The notes under the pieces were generated by a model. The model saw only the letters and a program-made list of their open reading frames with translations, was not told the origin of the DNA and did no database searches. Positions 20,267-28,418 of a stretch of DNA of 64,000 nt are shown here, piece by piece. The translations under genes and the position numbers were made by a program. The stretch comes from Streptomyces sp. MUM 178J (GTDB taxonomy: Bacteria > Actinomycetota > Actinomycetes > Streptomycetales > Streptomycetaceae). The stretch is from the NCBI RefSeq assembly GCF_022414575.1, contig NZ_JADWYQ010000011.1:1-64000 (forward strand), given 5' to 3'. Each line of letters begins with the position of its first letter. The stretch's first letter is position 1.

Positions 20267-20695
20267 TCAGCTGACGAGGGCGGCCAGGTTGCGCAGCGAC
20301 TCGTTGAGGGCCGCGGTCGCGGAGTCCTTGAGTTTGCCCGCCATCAGGGAGACGGCCGCACCGGTGAACTCCCCCTCGACTCGGACCCGGGTGGCCTCGC
20401 CGTCCGGCGTGAGCGCATACCGCATGCCGAGGCTGACTCCCATCGGCCCCTTGCCCCTGGTGGCGAAAACCCGGGCCGGCTCCAGCTCGCATACCGTCCA
20501 GGCCACCTCTGCCGGGAAGCCCATGAGCCTCATGTTCTCCGTGAAGTCCGCCCCGATCTCGAGTGCGGCGGGCCCGCCGCCGGGGAAGCCGGTGTGCGTG
20601 GAGTTCCACTGGCCGTACGAGGGGAAGTCGGTGAGCTGGGCCCATACCTTCTCGGCCGGTGCTGCGATCCGCGCCTCGGCGCTGACCTCGGCCAT
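20267..20695 (-). CDS. SRPBCC family (polyketide cyclase/START-like) protein
   Basis: A 142-residue protein with the SRPBCC ligand-pocket fold: MAEVSAEARIAAPAEKVWAQ, DFPSYGQWNSTHTGFPGG, a central RGKGPMGVSLGMRYAL strand and the long C-terminal helix AGKLKDSATAALNESLRNL. Such proteins bind hydrophobic ligands; the ligand here is unknown. AAGGAGGAGG lies just upstream of the ATG at 20695, which settles the start. The same frame stays open for another 91 codons upstream with host-like codon usage, so a longer product cannot be fully excluded. Confidence 0.87.
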   Translation of the reverse strand: MAEVSAEARIAAPAEKVWAQLTDFPSYGQWNSTHTGFPGGGPAALEIGADFTENMRLMGFPAEVAWTVCELEPARVFATRGKGPMGVSLGMRYALTPDGEATRVRVEGEFTGAAVSLMAGKLKDSATAALNESLRNLAALVS

Positions 20696-21166
20696 GCGAC
20701 CACCTCCTCCTTCGGCGGGTTGCGGTGCCGCGGACGGTAGCCGGGGAGGCGGCAACGCACAATACTGACGAGCCGTCAGCTTTGCTTGGCCGGCCGTGTG
20801 GCTCTCCGGTCGCCAGATCTCGGCCGACTCGAACCGGTCGCCGGCCCGTGGATGAGGCCCCTCGCCATGGCAGTGGAAGGCGGCCCGGCACAGATCGGCG
20901 GGGAGCGCGTAGACCCGGTGGACGTACTGCCGTCCGTCTCTGGCGAGCAGTGCGACCATCCAGCACATGCCCGCCAGGACGCGCGCCGGGTGTGCCCCGG
21001 TTGCCCTGAGGGCGCGCGGCGGGGCGATGCGCGCCCCCAGGGGAGAAGTGGCGCGATCTCATCCGCAAGGAGGAGGAACCGGTCGACCGTGCACGACTTC
21101 CGTGGGAGGGCGAAATGCTTCCGCGCGCGGACGTACGGACTGCGCGGAGCTGATGGGGTGGGAGGT
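20696..21166. other. Region without an assigned gene
   Basis: About 470 bases between divergent genes. On the minus strand a frame from ATG 20968 is open and continuous with the SRPBCC gene, with mostly G/C third bases. It contains WMVALLARDGRQYVHRVYAL and HPRAGDRFESAEIW, but has no good ribosome site. It may be a decayed or extended coding segment. No RNA gene or promoter is clear. Confidence 0.4.
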
Positions 21167-21688
21167 GTGCACTTCCCCATCCCGCGAATGCCCGGCCGGT
21201 CCGCCGCCCGCCCTGCCGAGGGCGATGACTGCTTCGGTGCTTTCGACGCCCGACTGGCCACGGTGATCGCGGGGGCCCGCAGAAGGGCGCAGCGCGACGG
21301 GGACCGGCAGATCGACACGGCGCACCTGCTGCACTCGCTGCTCGAGTGGGATCCCGAGGCCCGGGCGGCGCTGGGCGGTGAACGGCAGATCGCGCGGGTG
21401 CTCGGCTATCTCGTCCAGCGCAGCATCGGCTACGGACTGCGCTGGCAGGGCTCCGTGGAGGACTCCGGCGCCCTGCCCGTGGTGAACGCGGCGGCGGACG
21501 GGCGCGGGTGCCCGGGATGGTCGCCCGCGGCGGCGGCCGCGATGAGGGCGGCGGGGGAGCGTGCTCGGCTGCGTAAGGCCGGGTATGCCGACGGCGTCGA
21601 TCTGCTCATCGGCCTTGCCGCCGACCCCGAGTGCCGCGCGGTGGAGGTGCTCGGCAGGGCGGGCGTGGACGCCGCGCAGCTGACGTAG
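21167..21688 (+). CDS. Clp N-terminal-domain-like protein
   Basis: A protein of about 173 residues resembling the double-helical repeat of ClpA/ClpC N-domains: FDARLATVIAGARRRAQRDG, IDTAHLLHSLLEWDPEARAAL, then AMRAAGERARLRKAGYADGVDLLIGL. There is no ATPase module, so it may be a stand-alone adaptor or substrate-recognition protein. The start is uncertain. GTG at 21167 and ATG at 21188 are in frame; GGAGG lies too close to the first and nothing precedes the second. It precedes an EamA gene but has about 100 bases of spacing and probably its own message. Confidence 0.72.
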   Translation: MHFPIPRMPGRSAARPAEGDDCFGAFDARLATVIAGARRRAQRDGDRQIDTAHLLHSLLEWDPEARAALGGERQIARVLGYLVQRSIGYGLRWQGSVEDSGALPVVNAAADGRGCPGWSPAAAAAMRAAGERARLRKAGYADGVDLLIGLAADPECRAVEVLGRAGVDAAQLT

Positions 21689-21755
21689 TGGATCGCTCGG
21701 GGCCGCAGGCGCATCGGTGAGCTGCGCCCCAGCCGTCTCGACATGTGTCACAGGG

Positions 21756-21791
21756 GTGACGGTCCTGACGGGTGCTGCCATGATGTGCCGA
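21756..21791 (+). promoter_or_regulatory. Promoter for a leaderless EamA message
   Basis: GTGACG (21756-21761), a 17-base spacer and CATGAT (21779-21784) precede the ATG at 21791 by six bases. No Shine-Dalgarno sequence is present, so the transcript should begin at or next to the start codon. Confidence 0.5.
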
Positions 21792-22807
21792 TGCACGCGT
21801 CTGAGAAGAGGAGCGCCGGCCTGGGACTCGCCCTGGGCTCCGCGTTCGCGTTCGGCGGTTCGGGGGTCGCGGCCAAGCCGCTGATCGAGGCCGGGCTCGA
21901 CCCACTGCACATGGTGTGGCTGCGGGTGGCCGGTTCTGCGCTGGTGATGCTCCCGCTGGCCTGGCGTCACCGGGATCTCGTCCGCCGCAGGCCCGCGCTG
22001 CTGGCCGGCTTCGGTCTCCTCGCCGTGGCGGGCGTCCAGGCCTGCTACTTCGCGGCGATCTCCCGCATTCCGGTCGGTGTGGCGCTGCTGATCGAGTATC
22101 TCGCCCCGGCGCTGGTGCTGGGCTGGGTCCGTTTCGTCCAGCGCCGGCCGGTCACCCGCGCCGCGGCCGTGGGCGTCGTGCTCGCCGTCGGCGGACTTGC
22201 GTGCGTGGTCGAGGTCTGGGCGGGGCTCGGCTTCGACGCCGTGGGGCTGCTGCTCGCCCTGGGCGCGGCCTGCTGTCAGGTCGGCTACTTCGTCCTTTCC
22301 GACCAGGGCGGCGAGTCGGACCAGGGCGGCGACGAGGCGAACCGGGCGGACCCGCTGGGGGTGATCGCCTACGGCCTGCTCGTCGGCGCGGCGGTGCTGA
22401 CCGTGATCGCCAGGCCCTGGGCCATGGACTGGCGACTCCTCGCGGGCGGCGCGGATCTCGGCGGGACGCGGGTGCCCGCGGTGCTGCTGCTCTGCTGGGT
22501 CGTGCTGATCGCGACGGTGCTCGCGTACATCACCGGAGTCGTCGCGGTGCGCAGGCTCTCGCCGCAGGTGGCGGGCGTGGTGGCATGTCTGGAGGCGGTC
22601 ATCGCCACCGTGCTTGCGTGGGTGCTGCTGCACGAGCACCTGTCGCTGCCGCAGATCCTGGGCGGCGCAGTGGTCCTGGCGGGCGCCTTCATCGCCCAGT
22701 CCCAGACCCCGAGGCCGCCGTCCGGCCCGGTGGCCGGAAGCGGGACGGACGGCGACGCGGACCTCGCCGCCGAAACCGGGTTGGACCGCGAACGGGCCGA
22801 GGCATAG
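21791..22807 (+). CDS. EamA family (DMT) transporter, first
   Basis: A 338-residue membrane protein with ten hydrophobic helices arranged as two EamA halves. The first starts GLALGSAFAFGGSGVAAKPLIEAGL; the second has CLEAVIATVLAWVLLHEHLSLPQILGGAVVLAGAF, the hallmark of the superfamily. A polar insert (SDQGGESDQGG, about 176-190) and a hydrophilic tail are present. It probably exports a metabolite or amino acid; the substrate is unknown. Translation appears leaderless. The next gene is another EamA transporter, with a promoter inside the 3' end of this one. Confidence 0.9.
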   Translation: MHASEKRSAGLGLALGSAFAFGGSGVAAKPLIEAGLDPLHMVWLRVAGSALVMLPLAWRHRDLVRRRPALLAGFGLLAVAGVQACYFAAISRIPVGVALLIEYLAPALVLGWVRFVQRRPVTRAAAVGVVLAVGGLACVVEVWAGLGFDAVGLLLALGAACCQVGYFVLSDQGGESDQGGDEANRADPLGVIAYGLLVGAAVLTVIARPWAMDWRLLAGGADLGGTRVPAVLLLCWVVLIATVLAYITGVVAVRRLSPQVAGVVACLEAVIATVLAWVLLHEHLSLPQILGGAVVLAGAFIAQSQTPRPPSGPVAGSGTDGDADLAAETGLDRERAEA

Positions 22808-22810
22808 GGT
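22781..22810 (+). promoter_or_regulatory. Promoter of the leader ORF and second EamA gene
   Basis: TTGGAC (22781-22786), 18 bases and TAGGGT (22805-22810) lie within the last codons of the upstream transporter gene. The ATG of a short leader ORF comes seven bases later. Confidence 0.55.
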
Positions 22811-22817
22811 GCCGACC

Positions 22818-22853
22818 ATGCATTCGACTGTGCTTCCGCCTCCCGCCGCCTGA
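22818..22853 (+). CDS. Putative leaderless leader peptide MHSTVLPPPAA
   Basis: An 11-codon ORF starts exactly seven bases after a TAGGGT -10 box and ends 120 bases before the second EamA gene. It carries three consecutive prolines, a classic slow-translation motif. Its 3' end can pair with following bases (CCGCC with GGCGG around the stop), and GCTCGGGG-TGT-CCCCGAGC at about 22889-22907 forms a second hairpin. This arrangement fits translation-coupled attenuation, but no experimental or family evidence is available to me. Confidence 0.4.
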   Translation: MHSTVLPPPAA

Positions 22854-22973
22854 CGCGGGCGGCGGTCACTTCTCCTTCGAGAACAGAGCTCGGGGTGTCC
22901 CCGAGCGGCTTGTCGCTGCCCGTGCGCCGGAGCCAAACGATCAGCCGTTCTGTTCTTCATCCGGAGAAGTCAC

Positions 22974-23942
22974 ATGTCAAATTCCTCGTCGTATGCGCTT
23001 GTCGGCACGGTGCCCGTGGGGCGCAGCCTCGCCTTTCTGGTCGTCGCCGGCCTGGCGTGGGGCACCGCGGGCGCGGCTGCCTCGCTGGTCTACGAGTCCA
23101 GCGATCTCGGCCCTCTCGCCCTGTCGTTCTGGCGGTGCGCCGGAGGGCTGGCGTTGCTCCTCGCCGTCCTCGCGGTACGGAGGCGGGGCGCGTCCCATGC
23201 TGCCGCCGTCACCGACGCAGCAGCCGTCATCGTCGAGCCCAGGCGTCGGCGCGTGCTGCGCATCGCGGCGACCGGGATCGGTCTGACCGTCTTTCAGAGC
23301 GCCTACTTCGCCGCCGTCGAAGCGACGGGGCTCGCCGTGGGCACGGTCGTCACCCTCGGCGCGGGGCCTGTGCTGATCGCGCTGGGCGCACGCCTCGTCC
23401 TGGGTGAGCGGCTGGGGGCCGGCGGCGTGTGCGCCGTGGGCGGCGCTCTCGCGGGTCTCGGTGTGCTGGTGCTCGGCGACGGCGGTGCGACGGTGCGGCC
23501 CGTGGGCGTGGCCCTGGCACTGCTGTCGGCCGCCGGGTACGCGGCGGTGACGTTGCTGACGCGTTGGCTGGGCCGGACCGGACGTGGCGGGGACGTGCTG
23601 GCCACGACCGCGTGGGCGTTCGCGGTGGGGGCGGTCGGGCTGATGCCCATGGCGCTGGCGGAGGGGCTGCTGCCGACGACGGACGATCCGGCGCGCGTGG
23701 TGTGGCTGCTGGTCTATGTCGCCGCCGTGCCGACCGCGCTGGCATACGCGCTGTACTTCGCCGGTGCTGCGGTGGTACGCGCCGCAACCGTCTCGGTGGT
23801 GATGCTCCTGGAGCCGGTCAGCGCCGCCGTGCTCGGGGTCGCCCTGCTGGGGGAGCGGCTGACGGTGTCGCTGGGCGCGGGTGCGGTGCTGCTCCTGGGG
23901 GCGGTGGCAGGGCTGGCCGCCGCGGAGACGCGTGCCGCCTGA
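22974..23942 (+). CDS. EamA family (DMT) transporter, second
   Basis: A 322-residue ten-helix transporter. The first half begins [21 protein letters not shown], with [17 protein letters not shown] and [20 protein letters not shown]. The second half ends [35 protein letters not shown], the diagnostic EamA repeat. An alanine-rich loop (about 68-85) links helices two and three. The substrate is unknown; a role in amino-acid or drug efflux is typical. GGAGAAG lies six bases before the ATG. The 167-base leader carries a short proline-rich ORF and hairpins, suggesting attenuation. An 11-bp hairpin follows the stop. Confidence 0.91.
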   Translation: MSNSSSYALVGTVPVGRSLAFLVVAGLAWGTAGAAASLVYESSDLGPLALSFWRCAGGLALLLAVLAVRRRGASHAAAVTDAAAVIVEPRRRRVLRIAATGIGLTVFQSAYFAAVEATGLAVGTVVTLGAGPVLIALGARLVLGERLGAGGVCAVGGALAGLGVLVLGDGGATVRPVGVALALLSAAGYAAVTLLTRWLGRTGRGGDVLATTAWAFAVGAVGLMPMALAEGLLPTTDDPARVVWLLVYVAAVPTALAYALYFAGAAVVRAATVSVVMLLEPVSAAVLGVALLGERLTVSLGAGAVLLLGAVAGLAAAETRAA

Positions 23943-23944
23943 CG

Positions 23945-23969
23945 AGGCTGGGGGCTTTGCCCCCAGCCT
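23945..23969. terminator. Convergent hairpin terminator
   Basis: AGGCTGGGGGC (23945-23955) pairs perfectly with GCCCCCAGCCT (23959-23969) across a three-base loop, between the convergent EamA and PNPOx-like genes. Confidence 0.8.
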
Positions 23970-24009
23970 CCCCGGGCGGGGGCCCGTAGTCGACCCCACG
24001 GGGAGCCCG

Positions 24010-24660
24010 TCAGCCGGCGGGCAGGTACGACGGCAGGGGCGTGTCCGCGTCCCTCTCCGCGGGGACGGGAGCGCCATACCGGGGACTCAGGGGAAGCACG
24101 CCCGACCAGTGGGGGAGGGCCAGGTCCTCGGGGTCGTCGTTGGGGGCGCCGGTGCGGACCTTGGCCGAGACCTCCGTGAGGTCGATGCGGAGCACGGCGG
24201 TCGCGGCGAGTTCCTTGGCGTCGGCGGGGCGGCAGTCTGCGGCGCGGCCCGGGACCGCGTGGTCGACCAGGGCGTCGAGCGCCGTGCGCTTCTCGGCGGG
24301 GTCGGTGACCTGGCGGGCGGCGCCGTGGACCACGACGGAGCGGTAGTTGACCGAATGGTGGAAGGCGGACTTGGCCAGCACCAGACCGTCGACGTGGGTC
24401 ACGGTGACGCAGACAGGCAGTCCGGGGTCCGCTCTGCCGGCCATCCGCAGCGGGCGGGAGCCCGTCGAGCCGTGGACGTACAGGCGGTCGTCCATGCGCG
24501 CGTAGAGCGTCGGGAGCACCACGGGCGCGCCGTCGCGGACGAAGCCGAGATGGCAGACGAATGCCTCGTCGAGTATCGAGTGGACCAGCTCGCGGTCGTA
24601 GCCGACCCGCTCCTTGGCGCGCGTGGGTACGGTCCGCTCGGTCGGGGTGTAGGACTCCAT
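24010..24660 (-). CDS. Pyridoxamine 5'-phosphate oxidase family (FMN-binding) protein
   Basis: A 216-residue split-barrel flavoprotein. It shows RELVHSILDEAFVCHLGFV, DGAPVVLPTLYARMDDRLYVHGSTGSR and VTVTHVDGLVLAKSAFHHSVNYRSVVVHG, the pattern of the PNPOx-like nitroimidazole-resistance/heme-oxygenase-like group. It should bind FMN or F420; the substrate is unknown. AAGGGAAA precedes the ATG. It is divergent from a MocR regulator with 37 bases between the starts, and the palindrome TGCACTAGTGCA lies in that gap, so MocR very likely controls it. Confidence 0.9.
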   Translation of the reverse strand: MESYTPTERTVPTRAKERVGYDRELVHSILDEAFVCHLGFVRDGAPVVLPTLYARMDDRLYVHGSTGSRPLRMAGRADPGLPVCVTVTHVDGLVLAKSAFHHSVNYRSVVVHGAARQVTDPAEKRTALDALVDHAVPGRAADCRPADAKELAATAVLRIDLTEVSAKVRTGAPNDDPEDLALPHWSGVLPLSPRYGAPVPAERDADTPLPSYLPAG

Positions 24661-24674
24661 TTGCTTTCCCTTAT

Positions 24675-24690
24675 TGCACTAGTGCATAAT
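24675..24690. promoter_or_regulatory. MocR operator palindrome with overlapping -10
   Basis: TGCACTAGTGCA (24675-24686) is a perfect 12-bp palindrome between the divergent starts. CATAAT (24685-24690), a near-consensus -10, overlaps its right arm and lies seven bases before the GTG of the MocR gene, implying a leaderless, autoregulated message. Confidence 0.65.
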
Positions 24691-24697
24691 CAGCTTT

Positions 24698-26029
24698 GTG
24701 CTAGGAGAGTATCGGATCGCTGGGCGGCGCGCATCGGAGATCGTCACCTCGGTCGAGCGAGGGGTCGGCGCCGGAGAACTGAAGCCGGGGCAACTGCTGC
24801 CACCCATGAGGGAGTTGGCCGTTGTGCTCGGCGTCAACCCCAATACGGTGGCGGCCGCCTACCGGACCCTTCGCGAGCGCGGAGTGATCGAGACGGCCGG
24901 GCGCCGGGGCAGCCGGATCCGCTCGCGGCCTGCGAGTACCGCCCGCGGCACAATCAGGGTCGAAGCCCCGCCGGGTGTGCGGGACGTGGGCCAGGGCAAC
25001 CCGGACCCCTCGCTGCTCCCGCCCCTGCACGAAGCGCTCGCCGAGGCCGCGCGGCGGTACGCCGAGCGGCCGGGGCTGTACGGACAGGACCCCGTCGACC
25101 CCCGGTTCGCCGCACTTGCACGAGCGGCGCTGGACGCCGACGGCGTGCCGGACGGGCCCGTCGCGGTCACGTCCGGTTCGCTGGACGCCGTCGAAAGGGT
25201 GCTCTCGGCCCATCTCAGGCCCGGTGACCCGGTCGCCGTCGAGGACCCCGGATGGGGAAGTCTGCTCGATCTGATCCCGGCGCTCGGCATGAAGCCCGTG
25301 CCGGTGGCCCTCGACGACGAAGGGCCGCTGCCCGGGGAGCTGGACCGGGCGCTCGCCGCGGGCGCCCGGGCGCTGATCGTCACCGACCGGGCGCAGAACC
25401 CCACCGGCGCCGTCCTCGGCCCGGACCGCGCCGAGGAGCTTCGTGCGGTGCTCACGCGCCACCCCGCCACCCTGCTGATCGAGGATGACCACGGACACGC
25501 CTTCGTCGACGAGCCCCTGCACCCGCTCGCCGGGGCCACGGACAGCTGGGTGTTCGTACGCTCCACGGCCAAGGCGTACGGCCCGGACCTGAGGGTCGCC
25601 GTGCTGACCGGTGACGCCGTCACCGTCGACCGGGTCATGGGCCGGCTCGGTCTCGGCCCGGGGTGGGTCAGCCGGCTGCTGCAGCAGGCCGTCGCCCATC
25701 TGTGGGCGACCGGGGCCGTCGATCCGCGGGCCGTCGCGCGCGCGTACGGAGAGCGGCGCGACGGACTCGTACGGGCGCTGGCCGCCAGGGGGGTGTCCGC
25801 TCACGGCCGCAGCGGGATGAACGTATGGGTGCCGGTCCCCGACGAGACGGGCGCGGTCGCCCGGCTGCTGCAGTCGGGCTGGGCGGTCGCGCCAGGTGCG
25901 CGCTTCCGGATCGCCTCGCCCCCGGGGGTTCGGTTCACCGTCTCGGACCTCACGATGGACGACATCGGGCCGGCGGCGGACGCGGTGGCCGCGGCGGTGG
26001 CGCCGGCGGCGGCGCGCGGTTACGGCTGA
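24698..26029 (+). CDS. MocR-type GntR regulator with aminotransferase domain
   Basis: A 443-residue fusion. An N-terminal GntR winged helix (about 10-78: EIVTSVERGVGAGELKPGQLLPPMRELAVVLGVNPNTVAAAYRTL) is joined to a fold-type I aminotransferase-like domain. The PLP lysine is K292 in STAKAYGPDLRVA, and TDRAQNPTG and DDHGHAF supply the rest of the cofactor pocket. Relatives such as PdxR use PLP as effector to control vitamin B6 genes; others control GABA use. The divergent partner here is a PNPOx-like flavoprotein, so B6-linked sensing is plausible but unproven. The GTG is leaderless, seven bases after CATAAT. Confidence 0.92.
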   Translation: MLGEYRIAGRRASEIVTSVERGVGAGELKPGQLLPPMRELAVVLGVNPNTVAAAYRTLRERGVIETAGRRGSRIRSRPASTARGTIRVEAPPGVRDVGQGNPDPSLLPPLHEALAEAARRYAERPGLYGQDPVDPRFAALARAALDADGVPDGPVAVTSGSLDAVERVLSAHLRPGDPVAVEDPGWGSLLDLIPALGMKPVPVALDDEGPLPGELDRALAAGARALIVTDRAQNPTGAVLGPDRAEELRAVLTRHPATLLIEDDHGHAFVDEPLHPLAGATDSWVFVRSTAKAYGPDLRVAVLTGDAVTVDRVMGRLGLGPGWVSRLLQQAVAHLWATGAVDPRAVARAYGERRDGLVRALAARGVSAHGRSGMNVWVPVPDETGAVARLLQSGWAVAPGARFRIASPPGVRFTVSDLTMDDIGPAADAVAAAVAPAAARGYG

Positions 26030-26035
26030 CCTGTG

Positions 26036-26265
26036 GGAACACCCGCGGCTCCGCCCCGGGTCCGTTGCGGGGGCTCCGCCCTCCGGGCCCCGCTCCTCAA
26101 GCGCCGGAGGGGCTGGGTTGCGGGGGCCGCTGCCCCCCCGTGTGTCGGAGGGGTCGGGTTGTGCGGGCTCTCCTGCCCGGTCGGCGGCGGGGTTCGGCAG
26201 TGCCGGGAAGGGCAGTTGAGCCTGCTTGGCGCCTTCCTGGGGGCTCCGGACGGAGTCCGGGGGAG
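26036..26265. repeat. Intergenic hairpin-rich repeat
   Basis: A 230-base gap of very GC-rich short inverted repeats. Bases 26088-26116 (CCCCGCTCCTCAAGCGCCGG ...) recur after tuf3 at 56009-56038 with four substitutions. The unit folds as CTCCTCAAGCGCCGGAG and is a dispersed, Streptomyces-type intergenic element. No gene is evident. Confidence 0.6.
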
Positions 26266-27447
26266 TCAGCTGGGGGACTTTGAGCACATGGCAGAGGGCC
26301 GTACGGGGGTCTGGGGGCCTGACCCCGTACCGGAAGTCCGCCCCGGTGCGGTCCCTTCGGACGGGGACCGCCGGGTGTGCCGGTCGGTCCGAGCGGTCGG
26401 CACGGGCGGTCGCGCGGGCGAGCGCCTGGAGCCGCTGAACCACCGCTCCGCCGACTCCCGGGAGGCGCCGGCGGCCGACCGGCCGGCGCGCTGGACGCCG
26501 GAAGGCCGGAGCGAGGCGGCGGGCCGCCAGCGGCGCGCGGTCGCAGCGGCGCGCGCCTTCGTTCCGCTCTGCGTCAGTGCGGCACCCGCCAGCACGATCA
26601 GCGCACCCACGGGTGTGTTCCAGCTCAGCCGCTCGCCCAGCAGCGCCACGCCCGCCGTCGTCGCGATGACCGGGATGAAGTACGTGACCATCTGCGCCGT
26701 CGTCGGACCGACCTCCGCCACCAGCCCGTACTGCACCAGCATCGCAAGACCCGTGCCCAGCGCGCCGAGCGCGACCACGGCGAGCAGCGGCCCCGTGGGG
26801 AACTCCCGCGGCAGGGCGGTGAACAGCGGGGTGACCAGCGCCAGTTGCAGCGTCGCCAGCAGCAGCTGCGCCCCGGCCAGCGAAAGATGGGAGTGGGTGC
26901 TGCCCGCCAGCGTGCGGCGCACGTAGATCCAGCCGATCGGATAGCTCAGCGAGGCCAGCAGGGCCATGGCCGTGCCGCCCGCCTCCAGTCCGGAGAAGCC
27001 CTGCCAGACGCCGAGCACTGTGAGTACCCCGAGGAAGCCGAGGCCGAGGCCGGCGACTCGGCGGCGGGTCGGGCGGTCCTCCGACAGGGCGACCAGCGAC
27101 AGCGCCATGCCCCACAGCGGCGAGGTGGCGTTGCAGATGCCGGCCAGCGTCGAGGGGATCGTCTGCTCGGCATAGGCGAAGAGCGAGAACGGCAGGGCGT
27201 TCAGCAGGAAGCCGGCGACGGCCAGGTGGCCCCAGGTGCGCACCCCGCGCGGCAGTCGCTGTCGCCGCACCGCCATCGCGACCGCGAGTACCGCCGTACC
27301 GAAGAGGACGCGCCCGAAGGACACTTGCAGCGGCGGGAACGCCTCGGCGCCGATCTTGATGAGCAGAAAGCTGAAGCCCCACACGAGGCACAGCAGGGCG
27401 AAGCGGATGCGCCAGTTCACGGTCATGGCGTCCAGCATCAGGGTCAT
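26266..27447 (-). CDS. EamA family transporter with long polar C-terminal tail
   Basis: A 393-residue protein. Residues 8-300 are a normal ten-helix EamA transporter ([57 protein letters not shown]). The last roughly 90 residues are Arg/Ser/Pro/Thr-rich without predicted structure and run into intergenic-type DNA, so the stop of the ancestral gene has probably been lost. Three ATGs (27447, 27438 and 27426) could start it. A TAAAAG box three bases before 27447 makes the later ones possible. It is divergent from a LysR regulator 53 bases away, probably its regulator. The substrate is unknown. Confidence 0.85.
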   Translation of the reverse strand: MTLMLDAMTVNWRIRFALLCLVWGFSFLLIKIGAEAFPPLQVSFGRVLFGTAVLAVAMAVRRQRLPRGVRTWGHLAVAGFLLNALPFSLFAYAEQTIPSTLAGICNATSPLWGMALSLVALSEDRPTRRRVAGLGLGFLGVLTVLGVWQGFSGLEAGGTAMALLASLSYPIGWIYVRRTLAGSTHSHLSLAGAQLLLATLQLALVTPLFTALPREFPTGPLLAVVALGALGTGLAMLVQYGLVAEVGPTTAQMVTYFIPVIATTAGVALLGERLSWNTPVGALIVLAGAALTQSGTKARAAATARRWRPAASLRPSGVQRAGRSAAGASRESAERWFSGSRRSPARPPVPTARTDRHTRRSPSEGTAPGRTSGTGSGPQTPVRPSAMCSKSPS

Positions 27448-27500
27448 AAACTTTTAGGACAAGCGAGATTTGTTTGAGATTTTCGCGTAGCATTGCTTAC

Positions 27501-28418
27501 ATGTTGAATCTGGAGCGCCTGCGCACCCTCGATGCCCTCGCACGGCACGGCTCGGTCAGCGGCGCGGCCGAAGGGCTGCATGTGACCACCTCCGCGGTCT
27601 CGCAGCAGATGTCCAAGCTCGAACGGGAGGTCGGCCAGCAGCTGGTGGCGAAGAACGGCCGGGGGGTCCGCCTCACCGACGCAGGGCAGCTGCTCGCCGA
27701 CCATGCCGCGCGCATTCTCTCCCAGGTGGAGCTCGCCCAGGCGGATATCGAGGCGCAGCGCGGCCAGGTCGTCGGCGAGGTGCGGATAGGGGCCTTCCCG
27801 ACGGCCGCGCGCGGGCTCTTCCCCGGCGCGGTGTCCCGGCTGCGCGCCGCGCATCCCGATCTGCGTGTGCGGACGAGGGAGCTGGAGCCCGAGCTCGGCA
27901 TCAGGGCGGTGATGCGCGGAGATCTCGACCTCGCAGTGGTGCTCGACTGGAGCAATCGCCGACTGCCCGTGCCCGCCGGGCTCGCCCAGGCCCAGCTCGT
28001 CGACGACGCCCCGGACGTCGCCATGCCCGCCGCGCACCCCCTCGCCGCACGGCGGGAAGTGGACCTGGAGGAGTTCGCGGACGACGAGTGGGTCTCCTGG
28101 CCGGAGGGCGAGTTCTGCCATGACTGGCTGGTTTTCACCCTGCGTGCCAGAGGCATCGAACCGCGCATCTCGCATCTCGCGGCCGAGCACCACACACAGC
28201 TCGCACTGATCGCCGCGGGTCTCGGGGTGTGCGTCACCCCCCGGCTGGGGCGCGGCCCGGTGCCGGAGGGCGTCGTGCTCGTCCCCGTACGCCAGCGGAT
28301 GCTCCGTCATGTGTACGCGGTATGGCGGGCGGACGCCGACCGCCGGCCGTCGATCAGGGCGGCGGTGGAGGTCCTTCGTGAGGCGGCGACCGAGCGGCCC
28401 GCCCCTACAGCTTCCTGA
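27501..28418 (+). CDS. LysR family transcriptional regulator
   Basis: A 305-residue LysR protein. The helix-turn-helix is residues 1-60 (LERLRTLDALARHGSVSGAA, HVTTSAVSQQMSKLEREVGQQL), and the periplasmic-binding-like sensor domain is about 90-295. It is divergent from an EamA transporter, the usual arrangement for LysR control of an exporter such as ArgP/LysE-type pairs. The gap contains ACAAGCGAGATTTGT, with a T-N11-A-like inverted repeat. TAGCAT (27488-27493) lies seven bases before the ATG without a ribosome site, so the message is probably leaderless. The 3' end overlaps the convergent PNPOx-like gene by 14 bases. Confidence 0.92.
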   Translation: MLNLERLRTLDALARHGSVSGAAEGLHVTTSAVSQQMSKLEREVGQQLVAKNGRGVRLTDAGQLLADHAARILSQVELAQADIEAQRGQVVGEVRIGAFPTAARGLFPGAVSRLRAAHPDLRVRTRELEPELGIRAVMRGDLDLAVVLDWSNRRLPVPAGLAQAQLVDDAPDVAMPAAHPLAARREVDLEEFADDEWVSWPEGEFCHDWLVFTLRARGIEPRISHLAAEHHTQLALIAAGLGVCVTPRLGRGPVPEGVVLVPVRQRMLRHVYAVWRADADRRPSIRAAVEVLREAATERPAPTAS

